Shown: one piece after another, positions 27,001 to 41,737 of the stretch
Numbering within the stretch: the stretch's first letter is position 1
How the letters are laid out: every line of letters starts with the position of its first letter
From: Eopsaltria australis
Lineage: Eukaryota > Chordata > Aves > Passeriformes > Petroicidae
DNA length: 64,000 nt
Assembly: GCA_034509425.1 (NCBI GenBank)
Contig: JAVTVJ010000012.1
Location: 11,939,001 to 12,003,000, forward strand
Reading direction: 5' to 3'
Made by a program: the position numbers and the translations under genes
Notes under the pieces: model-generated
What the model saw: only the letters and a program-made list of their open reading frames with translations
Database searches by the model: none
Told to the model about the DNA's origin: nothing

Positions 27001-30000
27001 TTTCAGATTTCAGATTATAAATTCTCTTTGTAAGAATGCTCAATGTGCAAATTTCACAAGTGGACCTACATCACAGCAGAGACTGTTACAGCACTGATGG
27101 TATTCTGAACAGCTCCAAGTACAGTGGGTTATTATTTTTATTTATAACATATCAGTACAACTTGATGGCTTTGGACCTAAAATATCTGCAATTCTGACTT
27201 GTTAATTCCTATAATAATATAACACAGTAAGACTAGCCATTCTTTTCTGCATATTCATTTTTGTGGGTGTGTATTTAGCTATTATTCTAGATGTTTCCTA
27301 GGTTACTGTGTTTTCCACAGTAGTCTCTGGTTTCTGCAGAACTTCTGTGTTGCTTGGACATCTGTCATGTCATACCCAAGCAGAATCTATAATACAAACT
27401 CAGAGGATTGTTTATAGCCATCTCTTAAAGGTTTGAAAACTTGTATGGCTGTTCTTTATGTAAGAATTTGGGCTGTTCTTAAGAAATGTCTTTTAGATGA
27501 TTATTACTAGTCAGAACTACCGCACTGTTAAATAAGTCTATTTCTGTTATACATTTGAATTTACTGAGATTAACCAAATATGTGTTTAAACTCTGTGCTG
27601 CAGAAAAACCCCTTAACATTCCAAAACCTTCATTTTCATTCCAAAACATGAGCCTTCTTTACCCATATGGTTTGAAAATTAATATCTGAATTTGTGAATC
27701 AGACACATTTTACACAACACTATTATTGTTTTTGCATCCTTTTGCTAAAGAGGTTTTCTTTGCAATTTTATTTTTCTTTACATAAACATAAATTAGTAGT
27801 GACAGGGAATCTATAAAAAGAATATGCCATTTATCATGTTAGTCTATATTTTATCAAAATAAATGTCTTTTAAAAGTTCATCCGTTATTATCAGACATTT
27901 TGATTGCACCAAATTCAGTATATTTTCAATTAAATAGAAATCTTATGGTATTTAAAATATAAACTCCAAGATCTTTAGTGACTTTTTAAAATAAAATTGA
28001 ATATTTTTCATTGCAATCAGGCTCAACAGGATAAGCAATTTTTCTTTACCTTTTGTGTTTCTACTCTTCAAATGCTTACACCAAGTAACCATATATCCAT
28101 GGTTGTTATTTATCGAAGGTTATCATATAACCACTGTTATTTGTTTAAATTACACAAGCCCAGCTTCAGTAATTTTTCAGTTGTTTTCTTTTGGCACAAG
28201 CCTGCTTTCTCATCATCTTACTCATTCTTTATGCTCTACTCTTAGTTGCTTCTAATTTTTTTCTTACTCTTTAAGAAAGCAGAAATGGAACAAAGCATGA
28301 AAGCTACAATTTAGCAGAAATATATAGAAATGGACTATAAACCTTGAGAATATGCAATCATGAGGGGACAAAAATACCTCTTGCCAACATTCAAGATTCC
28401 AGTGCATTAAAGAAAATCATGTAAAAACCTAGCTTTCTGATTTACTGCATATATGTCCTTTACTGGATTTAATGAAAGAATCTCCCTTAGTAATTAATGT
28501 CATGCAGCCTAATACAGACCATTTACTGTCCTTGATCCATTGCTACAAGGTCTGGCAGATTAAAATGTTTCATGCAAATGTCAAGGTGCCTATGAAAATA
28601 TGACAGCTTGCCCAGTCAGTTGTAGGATAAAGTAGGGTAATTTTTAGCTTTCTTTGAGTACAGTTCTTAATTATGTTCTTAATTGTGCCCAGAAAAAACT
28701 CCTGCTGCTTTTCAACTAAATGTAAACCATATAATAATAGAAAGCAGAAAAAATGACTCTTCAGAGTTTCACTGGGGTAGGACCTCAGTGCAAATAGGTG
28801 AAGCTTCATTTAATGGAGTAAACTTTGGTAAATGGAAAGTCTGACCCATATGTGGATATTTCAAAGAGAAAAGCAAAAAATAGTTAGAATACTGGATGTC
28901 TTTTAGAAATTCCTAGAAGGTGGCATTTGGAATTACATTCAATTTCTGCACTTAATTTATAAAGTATTTTAACTAAAGAGAGATTGTTTGGACAGAATGA
29001 GTAGGGAAGGATGATATTTATTCTTTTATTAAAGGTCAGCTGTGGGCAAGTAGGTTTCTTACTCCTGCAAATAGTAATTCAGGTGAGTATTAGGTAGTTC
29101 TTGGAAGAAAAATGTGCCAAGAATCAAATTCCAAAGTGGATCACAGGAACATATTTCTCAGATCACAGACACAAAATAAAAATCAAGTGTTTGTGCTCAT
29201 CTACAGAAATGTGATCCTGGAAGGAGTCAGGTCTTTGTCCAAAAGTGAAGATGTAACTAGAGATGGTTGACATCAACTCTGTGTGGGTCTGTTAAATTTA
29301 CAATAATTTTTATGAATATTTGTGACTGCTCAGACACATGGCTTTGTGGAGAGCAAGTTCTCGCTATGTAGATAGCAGCCCATCCATATCAGATTTGTAT
29401 TTCATTTAAGAAATACAAGCACATCTTGCTCACTGTGAAATGTAGAACACATCAGCAAGTAAAAATGTACTGCTGAGAAAATGGGGACATAGATAAAGAG
29501 GGACTGGGCAATAACATTAATAGATTTGGCATAGGAAATATAAAATATTATGTTTATTATGAAGCAATATTAATTCCATTGTCTCAGTTTAATTTTAGTT
29601 TGGACAGTTGTTCAAACCTACGTGTCAAGTAGAGAGGAATAACTAGCCAAACATTTGTGGTTTCAGTGCCACGATACATATTTCCTATGTATTATTTCTT
29701 ACCTCTTGTTTTTCACAGTCAATTTGTGTTTAGAACATCCTCACACTCTGCCCCAGGGACAGATGCACTTCACAAATTCCTTCCTTCACGCACAACTACC
29801 AACCTAGCTCAAAACCCTGTCTGCAGCCATGGACTTTATATATGTCAGAGCAAAATGAAAATCTCCACTTATTAAATGATTCTCAAGTATTTTAGAGCAC
29901 TTAAAGTGCACATTAGAAACGTCTGCACTTTGGGAGTCCAAAGCTGATACTGTCTTATTTTCATTTCCTAGGAGGTACTCGTATTCTGCCAAGCTTACTA

Positions 30001-33000
30001 GCTTAGTATGTCTCCTGCCTGTGTTTCCCTGTTTGGGAACACCTTGCCTAGAGACGAATCATGAACTATTTTATCAGAAGCTCCCCCCTGAACTTTTCTT
30101 TTAATGATTACTTTACATACCACAGTATGATACGTAAATACCAAGAGTGGTATTTTTGAAAGTAGTGTTTTTGAAATACATCTCACCTTTAAAATTTTAC
30201 TCACCTTTAGCTAAAGCTGGATCACACCTGACAGAAACTGACAGACTTCTTTCTGCTATTATTTCTGTTGGATTAAGAGACAAGGATCCTGGTAAGAAGA
30301 TGTGTGCAAACAAGAAGTAGAAAATCTTGTTTTAAATGACAGACACACATATATTCTCAACAACAACCACTAAAAAATCATGTTAATTAACACAAAACTT
30401 CACTCAAAATTCAGGATTTGTCTCAACTTTTTTGCAAACGTTTTCTGCACCTGTCCTAGTGAATATTGCCATTGCTGAGTACCATAGGACTGGGTTCCTT
30501 TGGTGATTTATATATTATGCCAAAAATATATTTTATTGCTTTGCTTCTTCATTTCATGGACAGGTCCTTCGTGCATTAAAATAAAAAATAATCAGGACTA
30601 TTTAGTAAAACTCCTGAGATTAACTGCAGTAATGTCTCACTCTGGCTGGAGAAACAGCCTAGTTTTAGACAATTTGGGTAAATGTGTAGAAGAACTTTTG
30701 TCGCTGGAATAACACTGCTGTCAAACTCCTTGTGTCTTCTTCCTTTCTCTCACTGCTCTCAAACACATTTGAAATTTGATCTTTATCTCTTTCTATTAAT
30801 TCAGACTACCATTTTATGTAGAAAATAGACAAACATTCTTTAAATTTTCCTAAATTTGAAACTCAGATTATATGGTGATATAGTGAAATCTGCCATTTAT
30901 GCATTACAAGAGAAAAAACTTTATTTTTTTTGGGATTTGTTGCTTTTTGATTAATCACATATTCTCTTTTTATCAGTTATGGGAAAAGGGGACGAAATTA
31001 AAACACCATTTTCTTTAAATACTGATTTTCCTTTCCCTTGTCTTATTTATCTACTCACTAAATCTGGTTTGGCTTTTTTTGAGCTGTTTTTTATCTAAGT
31101 GTTTTCCAGTGATTATTTTCCTGTCAGTCTTTCTTTGACTGTGTTATCATTAAAATGGTGCAGCTCCAAAATTAAGTCATAATCATCCTCCTCCAAAGCT
31201 TAAAAGTGAGTCGCCAACATTCTTCTTCAAGTTTTTGTGTTTTCATTAGACCACATCCCTTCTTTTTTCAAATCTGTCAAGACTTTAGGTAATGGACTCA
31301 TGACCCGTACATAAAGTAATATTCACACCTATATTGCAGTCCTGAAAACAAATGTAGTCTGTCAGAGAGAGGCAATTGGATCATCAGTGCTTTCATTCTC
31401 AGGTAGAAAATATCTTCTATTATTTGGCAACTGGCAGTGAAATGGGCTCTTAGTGTGAAGCATGCTTCATGTCTTATCAGGACTGCTAATTCAGTTTTAG
31501 GGAAAAATGATAAAAGTGTCTTTAATTGGGAGACAAGAAAGCACCTATTCTAATATATTTTGTAACCTTTGCAACGACAGAGAAAACATTCAAGAATAGG
31601 TTACTCTTGAAGGACAGTCCCATGGAAATAAATGTTTGTTCACAGACATTAATAAGATTCAAAGAGACATTGATTTATGAAATGATGGGTCATTATTAGT
31701 GAAGGCAAAGGTTAAACAAGCTTGCATGGAAAGACTAAAAGATGACACTGTAGCTTTCTTATTATTACCACGATATGTAAATCAATTTAAACTGATATAC
31801 TGAAAGTTTGACTGTTTTAAGATATGACATTTTATACATTACTTCTAACTTTAATGTGTGCATAATTAGTATAAATTGGCATAGTGCCATTTGTTCTAAC
31901 AGAGCTCTGTTGACTTACTCCACCTTAAGATTTTGGTCATTAGCAGCAGTTATCCTCAATTTGCTATGATAATATTAATACATGCCCGTCAGGAAATTTT
32001 TTTAAGGATAAATATTTAGAAAGTCTTTGATACCTTGCTTCTCATAATGCCTATGGAAATGTACGTTTTCTAGATGTAACCTGTCCTGAAAATGAGAGTA
32101 ATTGTCCAGCTGGTGGGAAATTCCAGTGGGTAATAATACCTTTTATTTGTCCAAAAATATTTTAAAGAATCAAAATGTTATGTTAAGAAAACATTAATTT
32201 ATAAAATGTCAACAAATAGATTAGCTCTTGAATACATTTACGTCATATAATTTGCTTTCACAAAATTGCATTTCCCTTTTTTTTTTTGTTCCTTGCTATG
32301 ATCTATGTAGAGGGTAAATTAGGTCCCTCTTTAGGTAGAAGGAGATGTCATTTTTCAGAGGTACCATTTTCTATAAGTTTCTATTTGTTAAGGAACATTG
32401 TGGCAAGATAAAGTAAAAGAGGAACAAAACCCAAGGAGGAAAGCCAGCTGATGGTTTCTTAGGTTTACTCACACATATTCATTTAAAAATGCATTCCTGC
32501 TGCATGGATCAATTTTATTATTCTGAAAACAGGCCGTATTATTTTATGGATGAAGCAGTTACTAATATTGAATTGATAATACTGGAACACAAATACTGTA
32601 GTAACTATTTTAACTGAGTATCAGAGAGATAAGTAAAAAAATATCTAGAATTAGAGTTATAACTTATGTTACAAGAAATATAAAAAAGTTATATGGAAAA
32701 CAACGTTCTGGTTAAAAAACATTCTGCAATGTAGTTTGATGCTCTGATATAAATTTTTTTAGTCCATTTTGAAAGGCAAAGGCCTTTAATATTTTTCTCC
32801 ATGTTTACACATTAATGTAATATTCTTTCTTCATGCTGGTAAGCTACATCTGGAGAGAACACATATACGTAAGTTATAAATAGAATGGGTTTGAAAAGCA
32901 CAACCATTTTTTATTTAGATACTGGCTGCACACTTAATTGATCTATTATGAAAATGTGACACATTTAGTGCTCCAAAACATTAAAGTAATACTTAATCTT

Positions 33001-36000
33001 TGCCAATACATTCAAGTATGTTTAAAACACTTATTGTAACAGCTGATTGTACTTAAAATAGATCTTTAAGTCAGTGGGAACATTAAAAATTTTAAAGGAC
33101 AAAAGTATGTTACTACTTTGCCAGCAACTCTACATCAGAGAACAGCACAGCAGCTCACCATAGTGCATGCAGAAGAAATATCAAATGAGAGAAGGAGGTG
33201 AGGAGGAATCAGCAGTTGGTTGCACAGTACAGTGAAACCTTGAACAACTGTTAATCAATGCGTTTACATTTCAGTCAGGGGCATGCTGCTCTATTTGAAC
33301 AGAGCTCATTTTTATCTGGGATGTTACATAGGGAAATGATAACAATAAAAGGGAGTATGATACATTATATTTTTTTTCTGATTTTACATACCTCTCCCTC
33401 CCTGCCAAACCTGACAGATCATCTGACATCAGAACATCAGACTATTGAGGTTTGTTTTCTCACTCAAAGCCATATCAGGGTTCTTCCCAGTTAGTGGTGC
33501 CACACCAGAGATAATCTGCAGAGATCCACCACAGCTGTCACCTCTGGTCTTGTATATACTTTTAAGTATATTTTAGATGTTTTTAATGTATGTTTTATAC
33601 CTCAGAATAAATACACTGTGAATTTTATAAAGCTAATGGATGTAACTAATTAACCCAAAATATTAAAACGTAACAAAGGCACAAGTATGTATTCAGAACA
33701 AATAAGGTCATGTGTGAATGTAGTAATAGTTTATTTCCACTTACAGTGCATTTATTGTATACTTTGCCATCCTATCTACAGTATTTCTAAATGTCTTTTA
33801 ACTTGAATCTTGCTTCAGCAAAGTTGCTAAAGATAGCATGAAAAGTGCCTTTGTTGTATCTTAGTTTTTCTTGGCTCTGTTAGGTAAAGAATGAAAGCAG
33901 GAAGTATTTGGCCCTGTGTATCTAAGTTGTCATTTGGAAATTTCAAGTTTTGTTTTCTTCCCTGCATGCTGAGGTTTAATTTAAACCATGTCACCCACCC
34001 TGAGCAATGATGTCATGTCCCTCTGTGATAGCTCTCTGAAGTTCTCTGAAGTTGCCAGTGAGTTAATGCCATTCTCTCCTCTCATAAATGTTGAGCAAGG
34101 GCTATAAAGAAAAATCTAGCACTTGTTCATGGAGAAAACTTTGTAATTTGTAGGACTAATGCCAGAGTCAATGTTTAATTCTCCATTAACATAGAATGAA
34201 AAATAATTAAAAAGTTTTCCAGAATTTAATTTTAGCTCAGTTTAGTCATATAACCATTATGGTTGTTCTGGCTTCAGGCTTTCACTTACATTTCAAGGAA
34301 ATTGCATGTCTAGCTTTACAATAGCAGGTATTGTGGCTCCTCACACTGCCTCTCAATGCTGTCATAGATTAAGTGAAAGAAAAGAATTTCTATGTTATTT
34401 TATCCTTTTCCCTTTCTAGAACAGGTTTGTCCTTTATAATGAAAACTGCAGAACTACATTCAGTAAAACTTAAAATGGCTGATCAAATGGCTTCCATCAC
34501 CACTTACTATTTAACAGATGTAGTGATGTATGCAAACTTTGATTTTCAAATGTTGTAGAAATTGTATTCTGAATTTTAACTTGAAGGAGCCATTAATACT
34601 GACAACCAAACAAAGAGATCATTCTGTGTCTTCTTGATACTTCATTCCTGTATCTACAGGAATCATTCTGGTGTGTAATCTAATACAGATAACACAATGA
34701 GACAGAAGAAGGGACAGAGACAGACTGTGATGGTAGAGTAGAGTCTGGTGTGGTTCAGAAGAGAACTTCCTTTGGAAGGTGGAAAAAGCTAATGTAAACT
34801 TGACAACTTAGTTATAAAGCTCATAGAATCAAGCTTTGTGAGTCTTCCATTAGATATAATTTCTTTGTGTTAGTCTCTGCATTGGAAAAATGAGATTAAA
34901 AGGTTAAGGCATGCAGTATAAGTTACTTTTATGAATGGTACAGAAAGATGAACACATCACAACAAAAGGGGGATCACTAATTTCTTGTGTGATTTTGATT
35001 TGTGTTGGCTCTAAAGTTAGCCTGCAATGTAGCAGAGATAAGATGACCTTCTCTGAGATGGGTAGTCAGGTGAAATGCTGGTTTTAAGGAATCAAGGCTG
35101 ACATTGACCATGCACAGCTGGATTTTAATTATGTTCCAAAACTGTTGTGACATTCATAGTTTTAGCAGTCTAGAAAATTGGAAAATGTTTAGGGAAACCA
35201 AATTTCCAGAGATAATTTTATGTCATCTTGTTTGTGTAAAAATCCCACAACCTATGTCAAATACTGCAAAAATATTTGGGGTTTTTTACATCTGTGCTAA
35301 CATGATAAACTGCTATGTAGACATACAAGCTGGTATGTAACACTGATGGAATTTATATACATAAATTTTACTTTTTCTACATACAACAAGGATAAATCAA
35401 TCATTATGGACCACTTTAGACAAACTTGTCAGCTCTAAGAATGTTTCTAAAACAGAAAAAAAATATTGTGTCCTTCATGGCTTTTAAAAATCTTGCTTAC
35501 AGATATGTCACTGAAGACATTTATATACTGCCTTTGTTTCCTCTAAGGCAATTGTTGTGCAAATTATTTTGGTTTATTCCTACTTGAATGGAGATTTCTG
35601 CATATGAACTGGCAGGTGCCAGAAATATTGATTATGATCTTGCCTTGTTTTGGGTTTTGCATCATTTTTTCTTGTGTTATTTTATGTATTACTTACCTAG
35701 GAGAAAATAATTTAAATAATTTAGTTTAACTCCCACTATTTACATTTTATTCCTAAGGGAAAAAAAACCCAAACCCTCTCCAAGATTGTTTACAAGTCTT
35801 TCCTGGTCTGTGTAAGTAATATCTTTTTCACTGATGCTTTTGATGGTTCTGTTCAGCTGCTTTTCTTTGAATGACTGGAAGCTTCTCTGCATTAAAGCAG
35901 GATATGTTCTTTTGCCATTCCAGTTAAATCAAATCTGTTCCACAGAAACAGCTTAGGAAGAGTAAGGGTATGGATTTCCTGGTTTGTGCCCACAGCTATA

Positions 36001-36635
36001 TTAAACAGCTTTTCAGTGGCCTAACTTTGTTCAGTGAAGGCTGCAGCAGTATAAATCTGCTGTTATCAAAATAACCACTTTTAGGGGAGCAATGCCTTAT
36101 GCTAATATAAAATTGTGTGGACTGTATAAGAATAGTTCAGTTCAAAATGCTCAGATCACTTCAGCACAATAAAAGAAAACCCATGAAGGAAGAGAGAGCA
36201 GACAGCCTTTCTGAGAGCAGATGGAATGTACCTGAAAGCGCAGGGAAGCACTTGGCCTTCCATCGTCATGCTGTGATAGGAATGGTAGCAAGTTACCCTT
36301 TATTTCAGTAAGTCTGCTTTTCAAGAGTGATAAAACTGAGGGGAGAGTAAAGTTCGTGCACTGTGTGGCTTTCCTCACAGCAAAACTTACAAATCCAATA
36401 GACAACTTCAACTATTGGGCAAATAGAAACAAAGCTATCACAGATACTTGATGTTTCATAGGACCTGTCTGATTTGCAATGTCACATGGAAAAGATCCTC
36501 TAAGTTTGACCCTGTTGAGGAAAATTCTCTAAGTTCCCCTCAGGCTGACACACCTGTGCTGTCAGATGGGTATCTGCCAGTGTCAAATGGGTGTGCATCT
36601 GCATCACATTTGTAACTTAATTTCCTTTTATTCAC
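24058..36635. other. 12.6 kb AT-rich non-coding stretch
   Basis: No gene or clear mobile element was recognised. Minor repeats are CAGATTT repeated about three times at 26997-27016, a T-run at about 32277-32287 and a 10-bp tandem duplication (TCTCTGAAGT twice) at 34033-34052. Open frames are all below 90 codons with no domain content. This is the longest part of the window without any identified transposable element. Confidence 0.5.
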
Positions 36636-36850
36636 CCAGAATGGCTGAGGTTGAAAGGAACCTCTGAAGGTCATCTTGTTCAAATGCATGTGCAAATAGG
36701 GTCACTGAGAGCAGGCTGCCCAGGAATGTGTCCAGAGAGTTTGTGAATACCCCCAAGCATGGAGATATCACAACTGATCCTCACAATCAGCACCAGTGCT
36801 CAACCACCCTCACAGGGAAAAAGTGTTTCCTGATGTTCTGACAGAAAAAA
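36636..36850 (-). mobile_element. CR1 LINE fragment, 3' end
   Basis: Read on the plus strand the segment starts AGAATGGCTGAGGTTG, continues with GGTCATCTTGTTCAAATG, AGCAGGCTGCCCAGGA and GTCCAGAGAG, and reaches CACCCTCACAGGGAAAAAG and TTTCCTGATGTTCTGAC. These are, in order, the reverse complement of the 3' untranslated region of avian CR1. The element therefore lies on the minus strand, with its 3' end at the left. The 5' part is missing, as in nearly all CR1 copies. Resemblance may continue weakly to about 36900. A 63-codon minus-strand frame overlapping the right end (36800-36991) is not a gene. Confidence 0.9.
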
Positions 36851-39012
36851 GGCAACCCATGAGAGCATGTCTAACATATAACTATTCAGTTCAGTGCCCT
36901 CTGGGAGCAAACTCATCTTCCTATGACAATTACAATTTAGTATGAATATATATATATGTAAATGTATGCAAATAAAATCACACAGAACCATGCTGAGACC
37001 ATATCCTGATGTTTGAAGGCACCAGCACTGCCTGAACAGTTCTGAAAATCATTGTAAGGTGGGGGAAGCCAAACTTGGTACTTTGTCACTTCTTATTGTT
37101 CACTGGGACCAACCTCTGCACCTGTCCCAGAAATCTCTCCCAGATTTTGATTTACCAGAAACTATTTTCTTTGTTCCAAGACAAAGCCCAGGAGCTAGAT
37201 AATTTGCAGAGCAGTGCTCAAGATCAAAGCTTTTCAGTGTCTACAAACACCCAGAGTATCTGGGCAGCACTGGCTTTGAAATCTGAGTCTTATTGACTGT
37301 TGTTCATGAAATGACTTATTTCAATGTCTTTTTTTATCCCAGTAATATAACATTTATTGCTTTTTGTGATACTTAAATTAATGTTCAGAAATGTTATCAA
37401 ATGAAGGGGAATAAATAAGGAGAAAATATTTTTGCTATTAGATAGTATCTAGCAGAAATAAAATATCAGGCTGTCAACTATGCTTTAATATGCATCTTTA
37501 TTTCCCATATTAATTTGTTTACATTCAAATGCAGAGTATCTATAACTTAAGTAAGTTCCCTTTTCTCTGCTGGAAATCTTTTTTACTTCATCATGTAAAT
37601 GGAAATGTTTTCATATCCTCCACCAAATATTTTATTCTGCATGCATGGCAGGATATTGATTCTGTTTAATATATCTCCCAGAAGAGAGTAACAGGCTCTG
37701 CCTGAAAATATGTGTGTGCTCAGTATGCCATGAAAAATAGTAGAGATCTTAGAAGCAAAGATTTCCCTAATTGTTTTATTGGGGACAGTGGAAATGCTAT
37801 TAGAGAGACATAAAACTTATTAACAAACATTTGTGAAAATGTAAAAACATTTACTTTCTCTATAGGTAGCCATTCTTCATCATATTTTTAATTTTATTTC
37901 TGACAAAACAATAAGAAAAAACCCCCTGCTTCTCCTAACAGATCATTCATATTCTAATAAATAAGAGTTTGTATAAATCATGCATTATATCAGCAAATGT
38001 TATCAACTGTCTTGATGAAGGTTCATGTCCATTCTACCTACTTAAAAAGAATAACTGTCAAATGAAGCCTTTCTTGTCCTATGCACTATTAAAAGATAAA
38101 ATTATGCTAATCTTTGTGAAGAATTTATTGACTTTTATTTGAATAAAATAAGAGGAAAAACAAAGAAAAGAGGAACAGAGTATCTTCTAGCTTTATAGTC
38201 TAAGCAGCAGGATACCGTTGAGAACAAAGATTTAGTTGTCAGTGAAGACAGTTTCTAGCAAAATGAGGCATCTGTCCAAACTGCACAGCAGTTTTTTTAC
38301 CACTTTGTTTCTTTCTCGTTTCTGTCTCATTTGTGTTCCTTATTTGTTTGCTTTTACTGCTTAAGTGAGAATGCATACCAGTCTGCACAATTTACATGTC
38401 AAGGGTGGGACATGCTATACCAACACACCATGACAACCAAGGAAATAACAACATGTCTCATGGTATAATCTAGAAATCAGAACTGAAAGGAAACCTTTAG
38501 TGCTCTTCTTCTCTGCCTTCCTTCTGAGCAATCCCAAATCCCTTTTAACAGATTCCAAAATGTCACTCTAGCAGACGACCCAGGAGGTTGAAATCTATCA
38601 AACCAGGTAATACTTTGTTTTCACAGACATCTAGATGAATAGAGGACTTAAAAAGAAAGAAAAAGGTACTCGTAGTCATGTACTTAACATTTAAATGTTA
38701 AATGAAAAACTGCTGCCTCTTTTAGTGAGCACATCTGGCTTCAAAGTGCAGACTTAATTTTTTTATGGATAAATCTGTAACATTAATATTCTAATGTACA
38801 CCAAGTCCTTAAGTTTCACATAAGAACTGATTAGTATGCCGTCCCTCTCATTTTTGGATGAGCTGTGTGGCATGAACTGGGTTTGGTTTGGATGAGAAAA
38901 TGATAAATAGTATAGGAAACAATTATACTTCTATAAAACTAATAGCAGTATTTAACTATTTAAAACAGAACTTTCAGAAAGCATAGAACCAGTCTTGGTT
39001 TTGGTGCATAGT
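36851..39012. other. Non-coding stretch between two CR1 copies
   Basis: Beyond an alternating AT tract near 36945-36957, nothing identifiable was seen. The 73-codon frame at 37075-37296 has no recognisable domain. Confidence 0.5.
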
Positions 39013-39279
39013 AAGAGGATGGAGTGCAGTGGTCACAAGTGGCAGCACAACAAAGCACAATTGGGCATAAGGAACAAATTCTTCCCCTTGTCAGTTGTTA
39101 AGCATTGGAACAGCTTTCCTAGAGCAGCTGGAGGATCAAAATCCCTAAAACTTTCAGCATTAAGCCGTGGAAAGCTTTCTAGTGTCTGGTCTAATTTTGA
39201 ACCTGGCCTAGCTCTGAGAACTTTGAAGCAGGTGACTTTCAGAGGTCTCTTCTAACATAAGTTTTTCTTTGATCCTGTG
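39013..39279 (+). mobile_element. CR1 LINE fragment, 3' end
   Basis: The order of words ATAAGGAACAAATTCTT, AAGCATTGGAACAGC, then AGGTGACTTTCAGAGGTCTC and a tail of TTTGATCCTGTG reproduces the 3' untranslated region and the short terminal repeat of CR1 in plus orientation, with substantial divergence. The left boundary is approximate. An 86-codon frame (38995-39255) runs through this fragment. It lies in CR1 untranslated sequence and is not a gene. Confidence 0.85.
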
Positions 39280-41714
39280 CTCACAAGTTTAAAACTTTTA
39301 TTTTGTAAGATTATTTTTGAGGGCTCTTTTTGTACCTGGCAGTCTTCAACATGATGCAAAACTACCTTGTCTTTCCTTTAAAAAATGACCTCACAAAAAC
39401 TTGGGGAAAGGATAGAGCTTCTTTCAAAACTGGCTGTTGCAATGTCTTAATTTTTTAGCTGATATCTGATATTAGCAACTCTGTCCTGCATTTCCACAGT
39501 CACCCAATATAATTCCAACACTAAAAATGTAGCAATGATCTCCTGCTTGGTTAGAGACGATAAACAGGAAATGCTTAATAACCCTGCCCTTTAGAAGAAG
39601 ACATTATATAACTTGATTAGATATTTTCATGGATGGTTTCCGTGAGTATTGCCACTTCAGTATCTCACAGTCTTGTTGGATAGAAGATTCACCAATCACA
39701 GGAACTGCTTTGGCCAGCAAGGCAAAAAAGAAGAATAATTCTTTGCATTTACTTCATTCGTATGACTTGCTGCACTTCCCCTAATTCCTGACTCCCATCT
39801 TCTTCCCTAACTCTGTTTTTATGGTCCTATGTCTTTTGTCTGTACATAATCCAGGGTAGAATTCCACAGTTCTCCTAGCCATTGGTTACCACAATTGCAC
39901 ATTAATTACTGACTAAGCACAGGCACCTTCTTTTAGAGGTATAAATATAAATGAATATAAATAAATATAAATGGTATTCCTTAAGCAAAAATAACATTTA
40001 TTTGAAATTGATAGGAGAAAGCAAAGAAATAAAATGTGAGAATCTGTGAGAATTTTTGTCACAGCAATGTGAGTTGTCTGAACTTTTTGAGTCATATGTT
40101 GATGAAGATATCTGTCCTCCTCAGGTTGTGTTCAATTATTTTAGGGCTATAACAAGCTCTTCTTTGGCCTATCTTCATTAAATGAGCAACTGTTTCTTCT
40201 GGGCTATTCCTTCCCTCCATACATCTTTAATCATAATCACAGAGCTTCCCTTTAAAATAACCCAATATATACTGATACAGAAAGTGTCTGAGCGAGTTAC
40301 AAAACAGATCCTGTACATAAGCTGCTATTAGCAGCTTCCAATTTCTCTCCCAGACTGCCTGTACGTGGCTGTCTCCTGGGACCAAGAGGAAACTGTGATA
40401 AAACAGCAGCTTTTCAGAGTCATCATGCCCAGAGCTGCTCCAATTTGCACACCAGCTTCAGCCTGGGGCTGTTTTAAGTTTTATTAGCTGACGTCTGCAG
40501 GGCAAACAAATGCTGAGGTCAGTTCAGAAAAGTTTCCAAACTTCTGAATTTTAACTGAGTTAACCATGAATTGATAAACTGCTGGGATGTACACAGATGT
40601 TAGGTTCAAATACTGGGGAGAAAAAGTATTCCTTGTCAAAATGAAAGAAAATCTACATCAGGATTTAAGATAACTAATAATTCCCATTATACTCCTCTGT
40701 GAGGTGACAGTTATTGAACTAAACCTATGATGTTTGCATAAAACTCACTTTAAGTGATTTGACAATAAATAAAAGAAAATAATTTCAGAACCTAAAGAGT
40801 CTGAAAATATTTTAAGAATGTTATTGGAAATTATGTATTCCTCATAAAACCTTTTGCCTCATTGTGTTGATTTAAAAAAGACTTGTGAAGGTGGAATGGT
40901 TAACATGAGATAATCCAAATGATTTAAATGTCAAATTAATCGTGAAGAAAACCAACATGGAACTATTCCAAGACAGATAACTTGGGCTGCTACCACTGTG
41001 AATAGCAATTTTTTTTAAGTGCTTGTCCTAAAGGTAGTTTACTGCCTTCATTCTTATTTTGAGTAATGTTTTTCCCCACAATCTACAGTTTTTATTGCAC
41101 TCATAAACACGTTTCTTTTATGTAAAATTATTCCTGACCTGTTTCTTATATGAACTAGGTGATATGTTTCTATATTGTATGTAACATATATATATATTGC
41201 ATATTTTATATGAGATTGTTCTTGTCTTATTCTATGGTATTGCCCTTAAGTTATTTCTGTCTTATTTCATTTTCAAAGATATTGTATTAAAACATAGTAT
41301 ATGGCATAGATTGCATTAAGGAAAGGTATAAATAATGTTTTTTCTGATAATAATTCTTGTGTCTTTCAGTAGTTTTGATAAATCTGTGTTATTTCTCTTA
41401 TTTTGACAGTCCATAGTTCAAAGTGTATTTTTCATTTTTAATTTATTTGAACTTTACATTAGGCTGATTAGTTGCACAAAAACTTCTCAAGAGGTCTGAA
41501 GAGGTCTAAGCTATTTTTTCTCAATTTTGCATGCAAAAATCTAATTTTGTGGCAAAAAAAGTAACAGTAAATGTTCTCCTTCATAATTAAATAGCTTTGA
41601 GATCTTTGTAATTGTCATCCAATCAGCTACTGATGCTTAAAAAAAAGCAGTTTAAAAAAACCTGGTTAACATTCTTCACCAGTGATTAATAACTCCCCCT
41701 TCACCACCCCTCTC
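39280..41714. other. Non-coding stretch with a GC-richer patch
   Basis: No exon was recognised. A TAAA/ATAA simple tract lies at about 39941-39970. The interval 40290-40530 is more complex and GC-richer than its surroundings and holds a 19-bp palindrome. It could be a conserved non-coding element, but that cannot be judged from one sequence. An alternating TA run lies near 41187-41198. Confidence 0.45.
40319..40337. repeat. 19-bp palindrome (9-bp arms)
   Basis: AAGCTGCTA and TAGCAGCTT are perfect reverse complements around a single T. About one to a few palindromes of this size are expected by chance in the window. It is listed because it falls in a GC-richer patch. Confidence 0.8.
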
Positions 41715-41737
41715 AAAAAAAAAAAAAAAAAAAAAAA
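41715..41737 (+). repeat. Poly-A tract (23 A)
   Basis: An uninterrupted run of 23 A follows a C/T-rich stretch and continues into A/C-rich sequence. No retrogene body or target-site duplication was seen in front of it. Confidence 0.95.

Noticed and set aside
38995..39255. 86-codon plus-strand open frame
   Set aside because: It runs through CR1 untranslated sequence.
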